The notes: generated by a model from the sequence alone, not told the origin. Counted from the stretch's first letter, positions 1-9,120 are shown. The stretch: 64,000 bases of DNA from Oscillibacter sp. (GCA_017446225.1 JAFSRH010000018.1:1-64000), one strand, 5' to 3'. Made by a program: numbers and translations.

Positions 1-219
1 GGCGCGGCGCGTATCGACAAAGGCAATGTCGTTCCAGTACGGCGGCCAGAGCTGGCGCAAGCCGTACTGTAACACGTGATTGAGGATCCGCGTCCGTCCG
101 CCCAGCGTCAGGACCATCATCGGGTAACAGGGTCCGGTGTGCGGACCGTTCACCGCCGACTGATTGTCCGCGCGGCGGAGACGGTCCGAAAACTGTCGGG
201 TCAATTCCTGTACAGTCAT
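1..219 (-). CDS. Unidentified protein, N-terminal part (cut by window edge)
   Basis: An open frame runs from an ATG at 219 to the left edge, giving 73 residues with no stop. A GGAGG lies 7 bases upstream of the ATG, which makes this start convincing. The N-terminus begins MTVQELTRQFSDRL and contains VLTLGGRTRILNHVL and the aromatic run LRQLWPPYWND. I do not recognise the family. It begins 19 bases after the stop of the tubulin-like gene on the same strand, so it is very probably translated from the same mRNA and may work with that protein. The truncated end prevents any domain call. Confidence 0.6.
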   Translation of the reverse strand, partial: MTVQELTRQFSDRLRRADNQSAVNGPHTGPCYPMMVLTLGGRTRILNHVLQYGLRQLWPPYWNDIAFVDTRRA

Positions 220-238
220 AAGCAACCTCCGGAAAGGC

Positions 239-3200
239 TCAAATCTCGTTGTCCAGACAGAACATCCGGAAACGCTGGAAGAAGTCCTTTAAAAAGGCCT
301 GAATTTCCGCGCCGTTCTCCCAGTTCCCGGCCAGCTCCATGAGAATGGACTGCCGGTTTTGCGGCATGGACTCTTTAAGGGCCATTCCCGCGGCGCGGAG
401 TTCGGGCGCGTTTTCGCGGTAACGCTTCTGGTACTCCCGGCGAATGCGTCCCTGCGCCTCCGCGCTGAGTTTCCGGTAGTTCAGGAAGGCTTGATAGGGC
501 GGTATGCGCGCGTACGGATATTCCCCGCTGAAGTCGCACAGCGTGACGGGCATACCATCGTTTTCATACGTGACGGCGCGTCCGTTCATCACGAGCACGC
601 CCGTAAAGAGCGCCTCGCAATAGTCGTTCATGATACGCTTCCGGGCTTCGGCCTCCTGCGCCTGCCGTTCGTTCAGACGCTTCATTTCGGCGTCCTTCTC
701 GTCCGTGGCGGTCAGGACGGCCTCGGCCTGTTCCAGCGTGTCCAGCGTCCCGGCGATTCCGGCGTGATAGGCGGGGGACGACACGAAATGGTCCTCCTGT
801 ACGCGTAAAATAATTTCCTCCTCGCTGCGGTCGCCGTCCTGCGGAAGTCCGTCCCCGGTGGGGCGGAGCGGACGCCGGAGCCGTTCCCGGACCGCTTCCG
901 CCGCCGCGTACAGGGCGGGCATGGCGTCCGGGCTGTGCGTCTGGTCCACCAGCGTCCGACAGGATACCGCCGCGTCCCGAAGTCCGTTCACGTCCGGCAC
1001 GGCGTAAAAGTTGCTGTCATTGTCGAGCAGATTCCGCGCGCGGGCGCGTTTCCAGAGGGCGCGGGCGGAGAGAATCGGCTTCTGCAAGTCGGGGGGCAAG
1101 TCCGAACAGCTCTCCGACAGGACGCTTTGCGGCATAATGGAGGGCAGATTCCGCCAGTCGTTGAAGCGCATTCCCGGCACGGGCTTTCCCTCGTACGAGT
1201 GCCGCCCCACCGAACGGGAGGAATAAAACATCTGCTCGTAGTTCTGGCAGTTGTTGTACGCGCTCAGAGGCAGTCCGCACGCGCTGGACATGACGAAAAT
1301 CCGGTCCGTCAGGGCGCTTGTTTTCAGGCCCCAGAGCGAGTCCTCCGCGTTACGCCGCCGCGCCGCCGCCGCAATCGGGGCCGATTCCGCCGGATACGAC
1401 AGGAACGCCAGTTTGGAGGTACCGCTTTCCTGCCAGATGGAATTGTTGAAGTAGAACAGCGGCCGGGCCTTTTCCGTCAACGGACGAATCCAGTCATTGT
1501 AAATACAGTGGGACAGCGCGTCGTCGTCCAGCCGGGAACCCTCCTGCGCCTCGTACTTATCGCGCAAGAAATTGGTAATCGTACGGTTGGCGAAGTTTTC
1601 AAAGGCGGTTTTCAGGAAGAAGTCGGTGACCAGCCGCGTAATTCGTCCCTCGTCCTCCTGTAGCCACTCGTCCGCGCGCTGTAACATCAGCGTCATGAAG
1701 GAGTTGAACATATTGGCGGCGTCCAGACGGCGGATTTCCGCGTCAAGCGCCGGACGGAGTTCCGAGACGCTCATCATCGGCGTGGCGAACCCTTCCAGAT
1801 TCTGATGAATCGCGTGGGAGGCGAGCGCCTGCCGGTTGTCCTCGAAGGTGTCGGTCAGGTTCTGCGTCACCCGGCTGAGGCGGATATAGTAGTTACTGGA
1901 CGCGTCCATGACCTGTTCCCGGAAGTCGTGCAGAACGCGTTTCAGGTGCTGACAGGTGACAAGTTCCAGTTCGTGTTGTTCGTGGGCGCTCAGGTAGTAT
2001 TCGTACGCCTCGAACCGCGCGCGGTTGCCGAACAGCCCCCGCGAACGGCCTTCAAAGTTCATCCGGGCGTTGTCGTAATCCTGCTGACAGGCCGGCGTAC
2101 GCTGGGACGCCTCCTCGTAACGCGCCTCATTGCGGCGGATCCAGCCGTCTATCAGGGTAATGAGGTTGTGCTTCTCCGCCGTGGAGACAATGCCGTAAGC
2201 GTACAGCGGCCCGCGCTTCACGTCCCGTATGACCGGCTCCAGCGCGTTGCGGATACGCTGTATCAGGGAATTCGGGTCGGCATCGTCCGACATATACTTG
2301 GCGTTGGCCTGCAGACGCGCCTTTTTCGCGGCGGTCTGTTTGGCGTAATGGTCCACAAGGTCCTTGTTGCCGTAGTCGCGGACAAACTTCCAGTCGTCCG
2401 TATAGGGAAGGTATTCTTCCGGGGCGGCGTCCTTCTGGACCTCCCGGAACAGCGCGTTATAGACCTCCTCCTCCGTCTCCGCCCCCGGCGCGAGCGCGTG
2501 AAACGACAGCTCCTCCACCTCCGCCTGTTCCGGACGGTTCCGCCGAATCCCCGCGAACCGGTGGAACAGTTCGGAAGCCAGATACGTGTTAATCTCCCGT
2601 AACGGCACGCTTGCGCACGCCGCCCCAATGATACAGTAATCCATACAGGCCCCGGTCAGCTTCTTCTGGTTGGCCTCCCCTATCATGGACTGGAAGTTGG
2701 AAAGGTGCTGTTGCAAGTCAAAGGTAGCGTTGGAGTCGGTGAGGAAGTCCATGAGGTACTCGGCCGTGACGTTCATGGCGTAGTCGTAGGCCTGCGCGAT
2801 GGAGTTGTTGTCCTGATCGGTGGCGCAAATGAGGTGGCACATATCCACGGGGGCCGCCGTCCACGGGACCGGCGGACGGTTCGCCTGATACATCTGGGAA
2901 AATCCGCCGCCGTTGAACTGTAGGTTCATACAGTAGTCGAGTTCCTGCATGGACGCGTAGCCGTTCTTGCAGATGTAGTCCCGGACGCTGGAATTGGCGC
3001 GCGGAACGGGCCATAGATTCACGTCCGGAAGGAAGAAGTAGCCGAAAATCGTGACGGCCCCCAGCCGGTCGGCGATGGACCGGATCAGGTAGCACACGTC
3101 CAGAAAGCACCCGGACCCGGTCCCGCCGCTCAGGCCCGAAAAGACGTGAATGTTCACGCGGGGATTGCTCAGGCCGATTTTCGCCTTTTCAATTTCCTGT

Positions 3201-3724
3201 TCCAATTTGCCGATAAAGTTTCCGGCGCGGTCCATAAACATAAACCGTCCCACTTGCCGGATACCGCCCGCGCCGGCGTCCGTCAGGTCCGGTAGGCGGA
3301 TGGTTTCGTATTCCAGCCACGACAACTCTTTCCGGTGGCGCAAAGCCTGTTTATTCTGAAAGGCGCGTTGCAGTTGGTTGTTGGCGATGGAAAAAAATTC
3401 GCTGTCGGAGAGCGGCATAATCTGTTCGGCGGAGGAACTGTTGTCCGGACGCTTGTTCGGGTCCTGTCGTAAGGCGCCTCTGCGGCTGGCCTCGGCGCTG
3501 TCCACGCCCAAGAAACGGATATGGGAATAAGTGGGGACCGCCGCGCCGGGGATGTCCGGTTTCAGGCGGTCATAGACCTGCGTTTTGATGGTCCGGATAC
3601 AGTGTACGCCGGTACCGCCCAGCCCGATCAGGATGCTGGCGGTATTGCGCGCCTGCTCCGCCTGTTGTCCGGCGGAGATGATACCGCCGCCGGTACTCAA
3701 AAGCAGTCTGGCGTAACTTGACAT
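239..3724 (-). CDS. Tubulin/FtsZ-like domain protein (Tubulin_2-type), 1161 aa
   Basis: This is a very large tubulin-superfamily relative. The N-terminal third carries a Rossmann-like glycine loop, ILIGLGGTG (near residues 31-39), then FLGVDSAE, then the tubulin/FtsZ signature SGLSGGTGSG (near 196-205) followed by CFLDVCYLIR. The last is the classic GTP-phosphate loop. The remaining 900 or so residues are largely helical and charged, with no domain I recognise, and no membrane segment was seen. The ATG at 3724 has GGAGG 7 bases upstream. Family knowledge: giant bacterial tubulin-like proteins near VWA proteins have been predicted to form polymers or remodel membranes, but have little experimental work. 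It follows the VWA gene on the same strand. It is not a cell-division FtsZ, being three times too long and lacking the FtsZ C-terminal layout. Confidence 0.8.
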   Translation of the reverse strand: MSSYARLLLSTGGGIISAGQQAEQARNTASILIGLGGTGVHCIRTIKTQVYDRLKPDIPGAAVPTYSHIRFLGVDSAEASRRGALRQDPNKRPDNSSSAEQIMPLSDSEFFSIANNQLQRAFQNKQALRHRKELSWLEYETIRLPDLTDAGAGGIRQVGRFMFMDRAGNFIGKLEQEIEKAKIGLSNPRVNIHVFSGLSGGTGSGCFLDVCYLIRSIADRLGAVTIFGYFFLPDVNLWPVPRANSSVRDYICKNGYASMQELDYCMNLQFNGGGFSQMYQANRPPVPWTAAPVDMCHLICATDQDNNSIAQAYDYAMNVTAEYLMDFLTDSNATFDLQQHLSNFQSMIGEANQKKLTGACMDYCIIGAACASVPLREINTYLASELFHRFAGIRRNRPEQAEVEELSFHALAPGAETEEEVYNALFREVQKDAAPEEYLPYTDDWKFVRDYGNKDLVDHYAKQTAAKKARLQANAKYMSDDADPNSLIQRIRNALEPVIRDVKRGPLYAYGIVSTAEKHNLITLIDGWIRRNEARYEEASQRTPACQQDYDNARMNFEGRSRGLFGNRARFEAYEYYLSAHEQHELELVTCQHLKRVLHDFREQVMDASSNYYIRLSRVTQNLTDTFEDNRQALASHAIHQNLEGFATPMMSVSELRPALDAEIRRLDAANMFNSFMTLMLQRADEWLQEDEGRITRLVTDFFLKTAFENFANRTITNFLRDKYEAQEGSRLDDDALSHCIYNDWIRPLTEKARPLFYFNNSIWQESGTSKLAFLSYPAESAPIAAAARRRNAEDSLWGLKTSALTDRIFVMSSACGLPLSAYNNCQNYEQMFYSSRSVGRHSYEGKPVPGMRFNDWRNLPSIMPQSVLSESCSDLPPDLQKPILSARALWKRARARNLLDNDSNFYAVPDVNGLRDAAVSCRTLVDQTHSPDAMPALYAAAEAVRERLRRPLRPTGDGLPQDGDRSEEEIILRVQEDHFVSSPAYHAGIAGTLDTLEQAEAVLTATDEKDAEMKRLNERQAQEAEARKRIMNDYCEALFTGVLVMNGRAVTYENDGMPVTLCDFSGEYPYARIPPYQAFLNYRKLSAEAQGRIRREYQKRYRENAPELRAAGMALKESMPQNRQSILMELAGNWENGAEIQAFLKDFFQRFRMFCLDNEI

Positions 3725-3794
3725 GGCAAATCCTCCTGTTATCAAAATATGGCCCGTCCGGTACGGTCGGAGGCCCGGACGGGTTCATAGTCAT

Positions 3795-5990
3795 TTACGG
3801 CCTCGGGGGTTTGGGCGGTTTGGGCACTTTGCGTTTCGGGGGCCGTGGCGGCTTGGGCGGTTTGGGCGGACGCGCCGCGCGGATCGGCGTCTTGCTGGTG
3901 AACTGTATCATGAGCCGGTTTCCGGGGTGGTCGGGGGTCAGGATACTGACTTTCTGCCCGCTCCGGACGGTGACTTTCCGGGTCCCGCCCGCCGGGACGC
4001 CCGGAAGCGCCGCCTGTACGGGCTTGTGAAGGCGCAGAACGACTGCCGATTTCCCGCCCGGATAAAACGTACAGCGTCCGGGAATCAGTCCGAAGCCGCT
4101 TTCCAGATTTTCCACGCCGAAGCGGGAAAGCGGGTACGGCCCTTTTTTCGGGGACTGTACGAATGTACGCGGGGAGATACTCCCGCCGATTTCCGTACTG
4201 ATTTCGATGGTCCCGTGATAGGGGGCGTAAATACGGGCGAATGTAGCCGCGAGACAGAGCGCGGCAAGCAGAAACAGCACAATCAACAGCGGAATCAACG
4301 GGTTCGGACGCTCCGCCCCGGAGACTTCCACGTACAGTTCCACGCTCTGTCCGGCGGCGTCCGTCACGGAGACAATGAAACTGCCCGTTGCAAGGTCGAA
4401 ACGCTCCGCGGAGAGGATTCCGCCCGACAGCGCGGCCTCCACGCCTTCCGGGGTACGCAGCAGGGCATACGAGAGCGTCACGGGGGACTCGTCCTCCACG
4501 TACCGGGTCAAATCCAGTGACAGGGCGTCCCCGCGGTAGAGTTTCAGCGTGACGGGGTCCTCAAGGACGCGCGGGGGATTGTCCACGGGCGGCGGCGCGG
4601 AAAAGGTCCGCTCCACCCAGTCCGACAGAAACTGACAGGGTTCAATCGGGAAGGAGCGTACGTTCCGCGCGTCCTCGGCAACGGTCAGTTCGCCCGGGGC
4701 GGATATCCGTACCGCCAGACGGTAGGTACCCAGTTCGGACGGCTCAAACTCCGCGGCAAAGCCGTTTCCGTCCGGGGACGCCTTCATGGTTTCCCGGTAG
4801 GGTTCCGTGGTCACGGCGTTTTCGGATACGGCCATCAATTCCGCCTGAAAGCCTTCATACTGTTCGGCGCGGTCCGCGGTCCGTCCTCCGGCCGCCAGCG
4901 TGGCGCGGATTTCACACGGGTTCGTGTCCGATACCGACACGAGCACCTGTAAATCGGCGTTGTAGAGCAAACGCAGACGCACGGTGTCGCCTTGACGCCC
5001 TTCCAAGTGCAACACCCAGTTTCCGGGCCGGTCCACGGGCACGTTTAACAGCGCGTCACCGCCGCTCAACAGTTCCGCGCGGGAAAGCGTCAGGCCTTGC
5101 GGACCGTTCAGGCGCACATCGTCCAGTTCGGCGAACGTCCGCCCGACCAGCATAATTTGCACGGAGTCCAGACCGAACCCCGGCACCGTAAAGGGAATGT
5201 CCAGTACGCCGTCACGGAATACCAGCGGCGCGTCGTCCGGCTCCGGAATATAGACCGTGTCCGTGCCCACCGATTCCGTCAGCAGCGCGAAGAGTTCTTC
5301 CGACAGGTAGCGGTTGGAGTTCAGTTCCCGGAAGTAACGCTCATCGGACGCGATCTGCCGCATTTCCGACAGGTCCGCCGCGCCGTTCATGTTCAGGCAG
5401 AGCGTGAGAATGGGAATGTTCCGTTCCCGGGCGGCGCGTATGGCGTCCGCCTTGAGCGTCTCGGAACGCTCCTGCGCGGCGGCGTTGCGGCCCAAATCCG
5501 TAAGACCGTCGCTGACCAGCAGAATGGCCGCGCGCGCGTCCGGCGTACCCCTCCCGGCCAGCCGTACCGCCTCCCAGAGCGCGGCGCCGGTGTTCGTATA
5601 CTGCCCCTTGGCTTTCGCGGACGCCGCTTCCAGCATATCCCGGCTCAGGTCCGAACCGTTCAGGGGTTCGGGGTCGCTGGACGCGTCAATGTCGTTCGAG
5701 AAAATCACGTAGCCGACTTCATAGCGTTCGTGACTTCCGGAAGCGGTATCGCGGCGGAGATAGTCCAAAAACTCCTCAATGGCGTCAAAACGGAACCCGT
5801 CCGGGTCCGTGCCGGGGACACGCTGTCCGGTGCCCCGGTCGGTGTAGCCGGACAGCGAACGGCTCGCGTCCAGAACAAGAATCAGTTTCCGTCCGGCCTT
5901 AAGGTCCGAAGCGGCCCCGGCCCACAGGACCGGTATCCACAACAGGACCAGTAACAGTAACGATAGTTTTCTTGCAAGTCGCCGGATCAT
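3795..5990 (-). CDS. Secreted/membrane VWA-domain protein with proline-rich cytoplasmic tail
   Basis: The protein has 731 residues. A basic, hydrophobic signal peptide (about 1-28) leads into a von Willebrand A domain with a complete MIDAS start, LVLDASRSLSG (DxSxS), and LLVSDGLTDLG. Beta-rich segments follow, including a cadherin-like stretch (VTLKLYRGDALSLDLTRYV). One membrane span (about 566-588, LLIVLFLLAALCLAATF) comes next. The cytoplasmic part of about 140 residues ends in repeated PPKPP/KPPRP units. The ATG at 5990 has GGGAGGG upstream at suitable spacing; an in-frame GTG six bases earlier is possible. It is placed between the glycosylation genes and the tubulin-like gene, in one operon. 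Inference: the ectodomain binds a ligand outside and the tail touches the tubulin-like protein inside. Confidence 0.8.
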   Translation of the reverse strand: MIRRLARKLSLLLLVLLWIPVLWAGAASDLKAGRKLILVLDASRSLSGYTDRGTGQRVPGTDPDGFRFDAIEEFLDYLRRDTASGSHERYEVGYVIFSNDIDASSDPEPLNGSDLSRDMLEAASAKAKGQYTNTGAALWEAVRLAGRGTPDARAAILLVSDGLTDLGRNAAAQERSETLKADAIRAARERNIPILTLCLNMNGAADLSEMRQIASDERYFRELNSNRYLSEELFALLTESVGTDTVYIPEPDDAPLVFRDGVLDIPFTVPGFGLDSVQIMLVGRTFAELDDVRLNGPQGLTLSRAELLSGGDALLNVPVDRPGNWVLHLEGRQGDTVRLRLLYNADLQVLVSVSDTNPCEIRATLAAGGRTADRAEQYEGFQAELMAVSENAVTTEPYRETMKASPDGNGFAAEFEPSELGTYRLAVRISAPGELTVAEDARNVRSFPIEPCQFLSDWVERTFSAPPPVDNPPRVLEDPVTLKLYRGDALSLDLTRYVEDESPVTLSYALLRTPEGVEAALSGGILSAERFDLATGSFIVSVTDAAGQSVELYVEVSGAERPNPLIPLLIVLFLLAALCLAATFARIYAPYHGTIEISTEIGGSISPRTFVQSPKKGPYPLSRFGVENLESGFGLIPGRCTFYPGGKSAVVLRLHKPVQAALPGVPAGGTRKVTVRSGQKVSILTPDHPGNRLMIQFTSKTPIRAARPPKPPKPPRPPKRKVPKPPKPPRP

Positions 5991-6005
5991 AGACACTCCC
6001 TCCCG

Positions 6006-7559
6006 TCATTGGACGCGAAGCCGTAAAAGTTTCGCGCCTTCATCGTAATTGTAAAGCTCCTCTACATCATACCCGGCGGCCCGAAATTCATTCAACATGG
6101 TGCTCAAATCGTCCCCGTTGTGGTCCGAGACAATGTAGAGCGTATCGGGCCAGTCGGCGCCGTAGAGGCTGTCGAAGTAGGCATGGTACGCCTCCCCGCT
6201 CTGTCCCTCGTACCAGTCCATGTACGTGACGCGGTTTTCGGTGTCCGCTGTGTAGCCGGGCGTCATGCGCACGTAGTAGGCGAATCCGCCATTGGCGGCG
6301 TAGTAGACAAGGGTCGTCTCCGCGGGGCCTCCGGCGTCATACCAGCGGTAGACCGCCTCCCGGATATCGTCCTTGATCCAGTTCTTGGACAGGCGCGTCT
6401 CCCACGAGAGCAGACACGAACAGGCGACAAAGCACAGGGCCGCGCCCAGTACGAACGCCGGGACGTTCCGGCGTTCCAACAGCGGCTCCTCGGACAGTAT
6501 CCGTACGCACTCCCAGAGCAGTACGAACGCGTAAGGAATCCACAGCGGCAGGAAGAACAGGTTGTAGCGGTTGCCGAAACCGCCGTAGGACATATCGGCG
6601 TAAATCCCCGCCTTGACCGCGAAGTAGTACAGGAACCACGTCAGGGCGTTGGCGCACACGAACGCCCGCGCCGTGGGCCGTCCCCAAATCAGGACCGCGG
6701 CCGACAACAGCAGGACCAGTCCCAGCAGGATCCGCGCGGACATTCCGGAGTAGTCCGGGCACAGATTCCAGCGGAATACCTCCATAAGACTGCGCAGGGT
6801 GTCGCGGAAAAAACCGTCGTGGAAGGAAATTACGGTCCCGGCGAACTCTCCGCCGCGCTGCATGGGCAGTTGTTTTTTCAGGAAAAGGAACCATAACGGC
6901 AGTCCGGCGCAGACAATCGCGGCCACGTATCCGGCGCACAGTTCCAGCGTCCGGCGCGCGCCGCGCATACGGAACAACGCCGTGAACGCCAGCGCCGCCA
7001 CCGGGAACGCCGCGCCGTACTGGCTGTACGCCGCCACAATGGCCCACACGATAAAGAACGCCATGGCCTTCCGGGACGGCTCCTCCACGAGACGGAACCA
7101 CGCGTACACGGTCCAAAACAGGCTGGCCAAGAGCAGACAGTATTCGGCGGCCTCTTGCCAGTAAAAGGCCATCCGGTACACGAACGCCGCGCCGCACACC
7201 GCCGCCGCGCCCAGCCACGCTTTCCCCGTGTACCGGCGTACGGTCCTGTGCAGTCCGGCCATGCCAACGAGGCCCGCGCAGACGCCGAAGAAGCGGAACC
7301 ACCATTCCGTATCGCTGACGCGCAACCAGAACCAGAGCATGACGTTGTACAGCGGCGGTTGCAGGGTGCTGACAATCCGCTCGTACATATTCGCGGTACG
7401 GGAGAACGGGAGCGGACCGATCAGCACTTTGGAATACCAGTATTCAATCGCTTCATCGAACCACAGGGCCGACATGGTCAGCCGGTGACAGCTCACCAGC
7501 AGGAACAGCGCGAAAGCCGCGCCGGAGAGGAAAAGATTCCTCTGTTTTGACTGTTTCAT
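6006..7559 (-). CDS. GT-C family polyprenyl-sugar dependent membrane glycosyltransferase
   Basis: This is a 517-residue polytopic membrane protein with about ten hydrophobic spans. The first extracytoplasmic loop carries ALWFDEAIEYWYS, matching the acidic loop-1 motif of GT39/GT83 (ArnT/PMT-like) enzymes, and is followed by QPPLYNVMLWFWLR. The C-terminal soluble part ends in a mixed alpha/beta region. Such enzymes move a sugar from polyprenyl phosphate to an acceptor on the outer face of the membrane. It lies 21 bases after gtrA and 15 bases before the VWA gene. A GGAGA is about 10 bases before the ATG. Acceptor unknown; the co-encoded VWA ectodomain is an attractive guess. Confidence 0.75.
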   Translation of the reverse strand: MKQSKQRNLFLSGAAFALFLLVSCHRLTMSALWFDEAIEYWYSKVLIGPLPFSRTANMYERIVSTLQPPLYNVMLWFWLRVSDTEWWFRFFGVCAGLVGMAGLHRTVRRYTGKAWLGAAAVCGAAFVYRMAFYWQEAAEYCLLLASLFWTVYAWFRLVEEPSRKAMAFFIVWAIVAAYSQYGAAFPVAALAFTALFRMRGARRTLELCAGYVAAIVCAGLPLWFLFLKKQLPMQRGGEFAGTVISFHDGFFRDTLRSLMEVFRWNLCPDYSGMSARILLGLVLLLSAAVLIWGRPTARAFVCANALTWFLYYFAVKAGIYADMSYGGFGNRYNLFFLPLWIPYAFVLLWECVRILSEEPLLERRNVPAFVLGAALCFVACSCLLSWETRLSKNWIKDDIREAVYRWYDAGGPAETTLVYYAANGGFAYYVRMTPGYTADTENRVTYMDWYEGQSGEAYHAYFDSLYGADWPDTLYIVSDHNGDDLSTMLNEFRAAGYDVEELYNYDEGAKLLRLRVQ

Positions 7560-7580
7560 GTGTGATATTGTCTCCGTTTT

Positions 7581-8003
7581 TCAAGAATTGCCGCGAAAAA
7601 TCAGAAGTTTGCTTGCGACATAGTTCAGCACCACCACAAGCACGTTGTCCAGCGCTTTGATCAGCAGGTCGTTCCAGCCCAGCACGTCCACGCACAGAAA
7701 CATACAGCCCAAGTCCAGCAGGCCGGTCGCCAGACGGCAGGAGAAAAACGACGCCATTTCCCGCGCGATTTCCGGAGCGGTCCGCGCCGCGCTGTGGAAC
7801 ACCCAACGGCGGTTTGTGACGTACGCGAACAGCACCGCCAGTACCCACGCGATCACCGTGGACGCCGTCACGCTCAATCCCAGCGGATACGCCGCCACCC
7901 AGTAGGACGCCATATTTACCAGCGTGGTACAGACCCCGAAAAACAGATACGGTATGACGTCTTGGTAACGCCTGTAAAGGCCTTTCCATTTCTCGAAGTC
8001 CAC
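7581..8003 (-). CDS. GtrA-family membrane protein (lipid-linked sugar flippase)
   Basis: A 140-residue protein with four predicted membrane spans and the GtrA pattern: FFGVCTTLVNMASYWV near the N-terminus, FAYVTNRRWVF between spans 2 and 3, and VLNYVASKLLIF at the end. GtrA proteins are associated with moving polyprenyl-phosphate-linked sugars across the membrane. A GTG start is used at 8003, with AAAGGA 8 bases upstream; it begins 2 bases after the GT2 stop, so the two are translationally coupled. It forms the middle step between the cytoplasmic GT2 and the GT-C enzyme. Confidence 0.85.
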   Translation of the reverse strand: MDFEKWKGLYRRYQDVIPYLFFGVCTTLVNMASYWVAAYPLGLSVTASTVIAWVLAVLFAYVTNRRWVFHSAARTAPEIAREMASFFSCRLATGLLDLGCMFLCVDVLGWNDLLIKALDNVLVVVLNYVASKLLIFRGNS

Positions 8004-8005
8004 GG

Positions 8006-8731
8006 TCAGCGTCCTTTCCCATCCCGTTTCATTTCCTTACGGAACGCCCGGAAATCTCCCAGCGCCTTCCAGCCGATTTTGACAATTTTCCGGATATTGA
8101 CGGAGTTGGTCCCCGCCCGACGCGGCCGGAACGTGATTTTCCGGAAACGTACCGGCTCGCCGTAGTAGGCGAAAAAGGTGGTCATCATGATGTTCGGCAG
8201 GTTGTAGTCGGGGTCCATGCGGGGCAGGTACTTTGCCACGGTGTCGGCGCGCATAAGGCGGAACGGCGCGTTGGCGTCCGGGACCGAAACCTTGAAGTAC
8301 AGGTTCAGCAACAGACACACCACTTTCTCCACGAACGCCCGGATTTTTCCGTCCCCGCGGTCCTTGCGGAAGCCGAAAATCCCCGCGTACTGGTTCCGCA
8401 ACGTCCAGAACGCTTCAAACTCCGCCGGGTTGGTCTGTCCGTCCGAATCCGTCTGAAAAATGTACGCCGCCCCGTTCCGGATGGCGTAATCGTACAGGGC
8501 AATGACTTTTGGTCCGTGCTGTGTGCCGGTGTCCGGGAGAATTTCCAGTTTCGGGAACTCGGCCCGCAAGGCCTCTAAAATGTCATGGGTGCCGTCCGTG
8601 CTTCCGCTGTCCGCAATCACCATGCGCGATGCCTCGTCCTTGCCGTCCAGTACCGGGTACCAAGCCCGTACGACTTCCTCAATGTTTTCTTCCTCATTAT
8701 AGGCGGGCATAACGAGATATAAACTGTCCAT
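8006..8731 (-). CDS. Family 2 glycosyltransferase, polyprenol-phosphate sugar synthase type
   Basis: The 241 residues have a GT-A fold typical of dolichol-phosphate-mannose synthase relatives. The N-terminal strand is LYLVMPAYNEEENIEEVV, followed by IADSGSTDGT, and the DxD-type motif FQTDSDGQTNP sits near residue 100. The late motif FRLMRADTV and the basic C-terminus (KEMKRDGKGR) also fit. It lacks the C-terminal membrane pair of GtrB, so it probably binds the membrane peripherally. It is the first gene of the operon, behind a good promoter at 8773-8801. It probably charges the polyprenyl phosphate that GtrA flips and the GT-C enzyme uses. Confidence 0.8.
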   Translation of the reverse strand: MDSLYLVMPAYNEEENIEEVVRAWYPVLDGKDEASRMVIADSGSTDGTHDILEALRAEFPKLEILPDTGTQHGPKVIALYDYAIRNGAAYIFQTDSDGQTNPAEFEAFWTLRNQYAGIFGFRKDRGDGKIRAFVEKVVCLLLNLYFKVSVPDANAPFRLMRADTVAKYLPRMDPDYNLPNIMMTTFFAYYGEPVRFRKITFRPRRAGTNSVNIRKIVKIGWKALGDFRAFRKEMKRDGKGR

Positions 8732-8772
8732 CCGCTTTCTTTCCTGCCTTTCTTTCCCATAAGGTGGGAAAC

Positions 8773-8801
8773 ATTATATACGCTCCGCGGGTGTTTTGCA
8801 A
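8773..8801 (-). promoter_or_regulatory. Promoter of the glycosylation/VWA/tubulin-like operon
   Basis: On the minus strand TTGCAA (8801-8796) is separated by exactly 17 bases from a perfect TATAAT (8778-8773). The start codon of the first gene lies about 40 bases downstream. This is the only strong promoter seen for the six-gene operon, whose intergenic gaps are otherwise short. Confidence 0.75.
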
Positions 8802-8831
8802 GCGTCAATTTGCCGGGCCGCCGGACACGGC

Positions 8832-8858
8832 AAAAGCAGTCCCGTATTGAGACTGCTT
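8832..8858 (-). terminator. Rho-independent terminator after the small acidic gene
   Basis: On the minus strand AAGCAGTC, a 9-base loop and GACTGCTT form an 8-bp stem that runs into TTTT. It separates the DUF3990-like pair from the promoter of the downstream operon. The AAAAGC on the other side gives it some symmetry, but no gene on the plus strand needs it. Confidence 0.7.
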
Positions 8859-8866
8859 CGGCGGTT

Positions 8867-9106
8867 TCATCCATTGTTCCGTTTTTCCTCTTCCAGACGG
8901 TTGACGGTTTCCGCCAGTTCCCGCATATCTTCCTCCGCGTCCTCCCGGGAATCATAAACTTCGTCCAGCAGATATTTGTTGCTCAGACGAATGACGTATT
9001 TCCCGGAACCTTCCTCCGATTCCCGGACATACATATTATAGTCAATATCCAGCGCGTTCCGGTATCTGAGTTTCCCCGATTTAATTCCCCTTACGCCAAG
9101 CAACAT
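8867..9106 (-). CDS. Small acidic hypothetical protein, 79 aa
   Basis: This short protein, beginning MLLGVRGIKSGKLRYRN, is charged and strongly acidic in the C-terminal half (SREDAEEDMRELAETV), which looks helical or coiled. The ATG has GGGGG about 8 bases upstream. It starts 14 bases after the stop of the larger DUF3990-like gene and is followed by a terminator, so the two form a closed bicistron. I do not recognise the family. Its size and position suit a neutralising or binding partner for the larger protein, but that is inference. Confidence 0.6.
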   Translation of the reverse strand: MLLGVRGIKSGKLRYRNALDIDYNMYVRESEEGSGKYVIRLSNKYLLDEVYDSREDAEEDMRELAETVNRLEEEKRNNG

Positions 9107-9120
9107 TACAAATTCCCCCT

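Noticed and set aside
239-3724. Cell division protein FtsZ
   Set aside because: The GGTGSG signature is shared, but length, the extra 900 residues and the gene context do not fit FtsZ.
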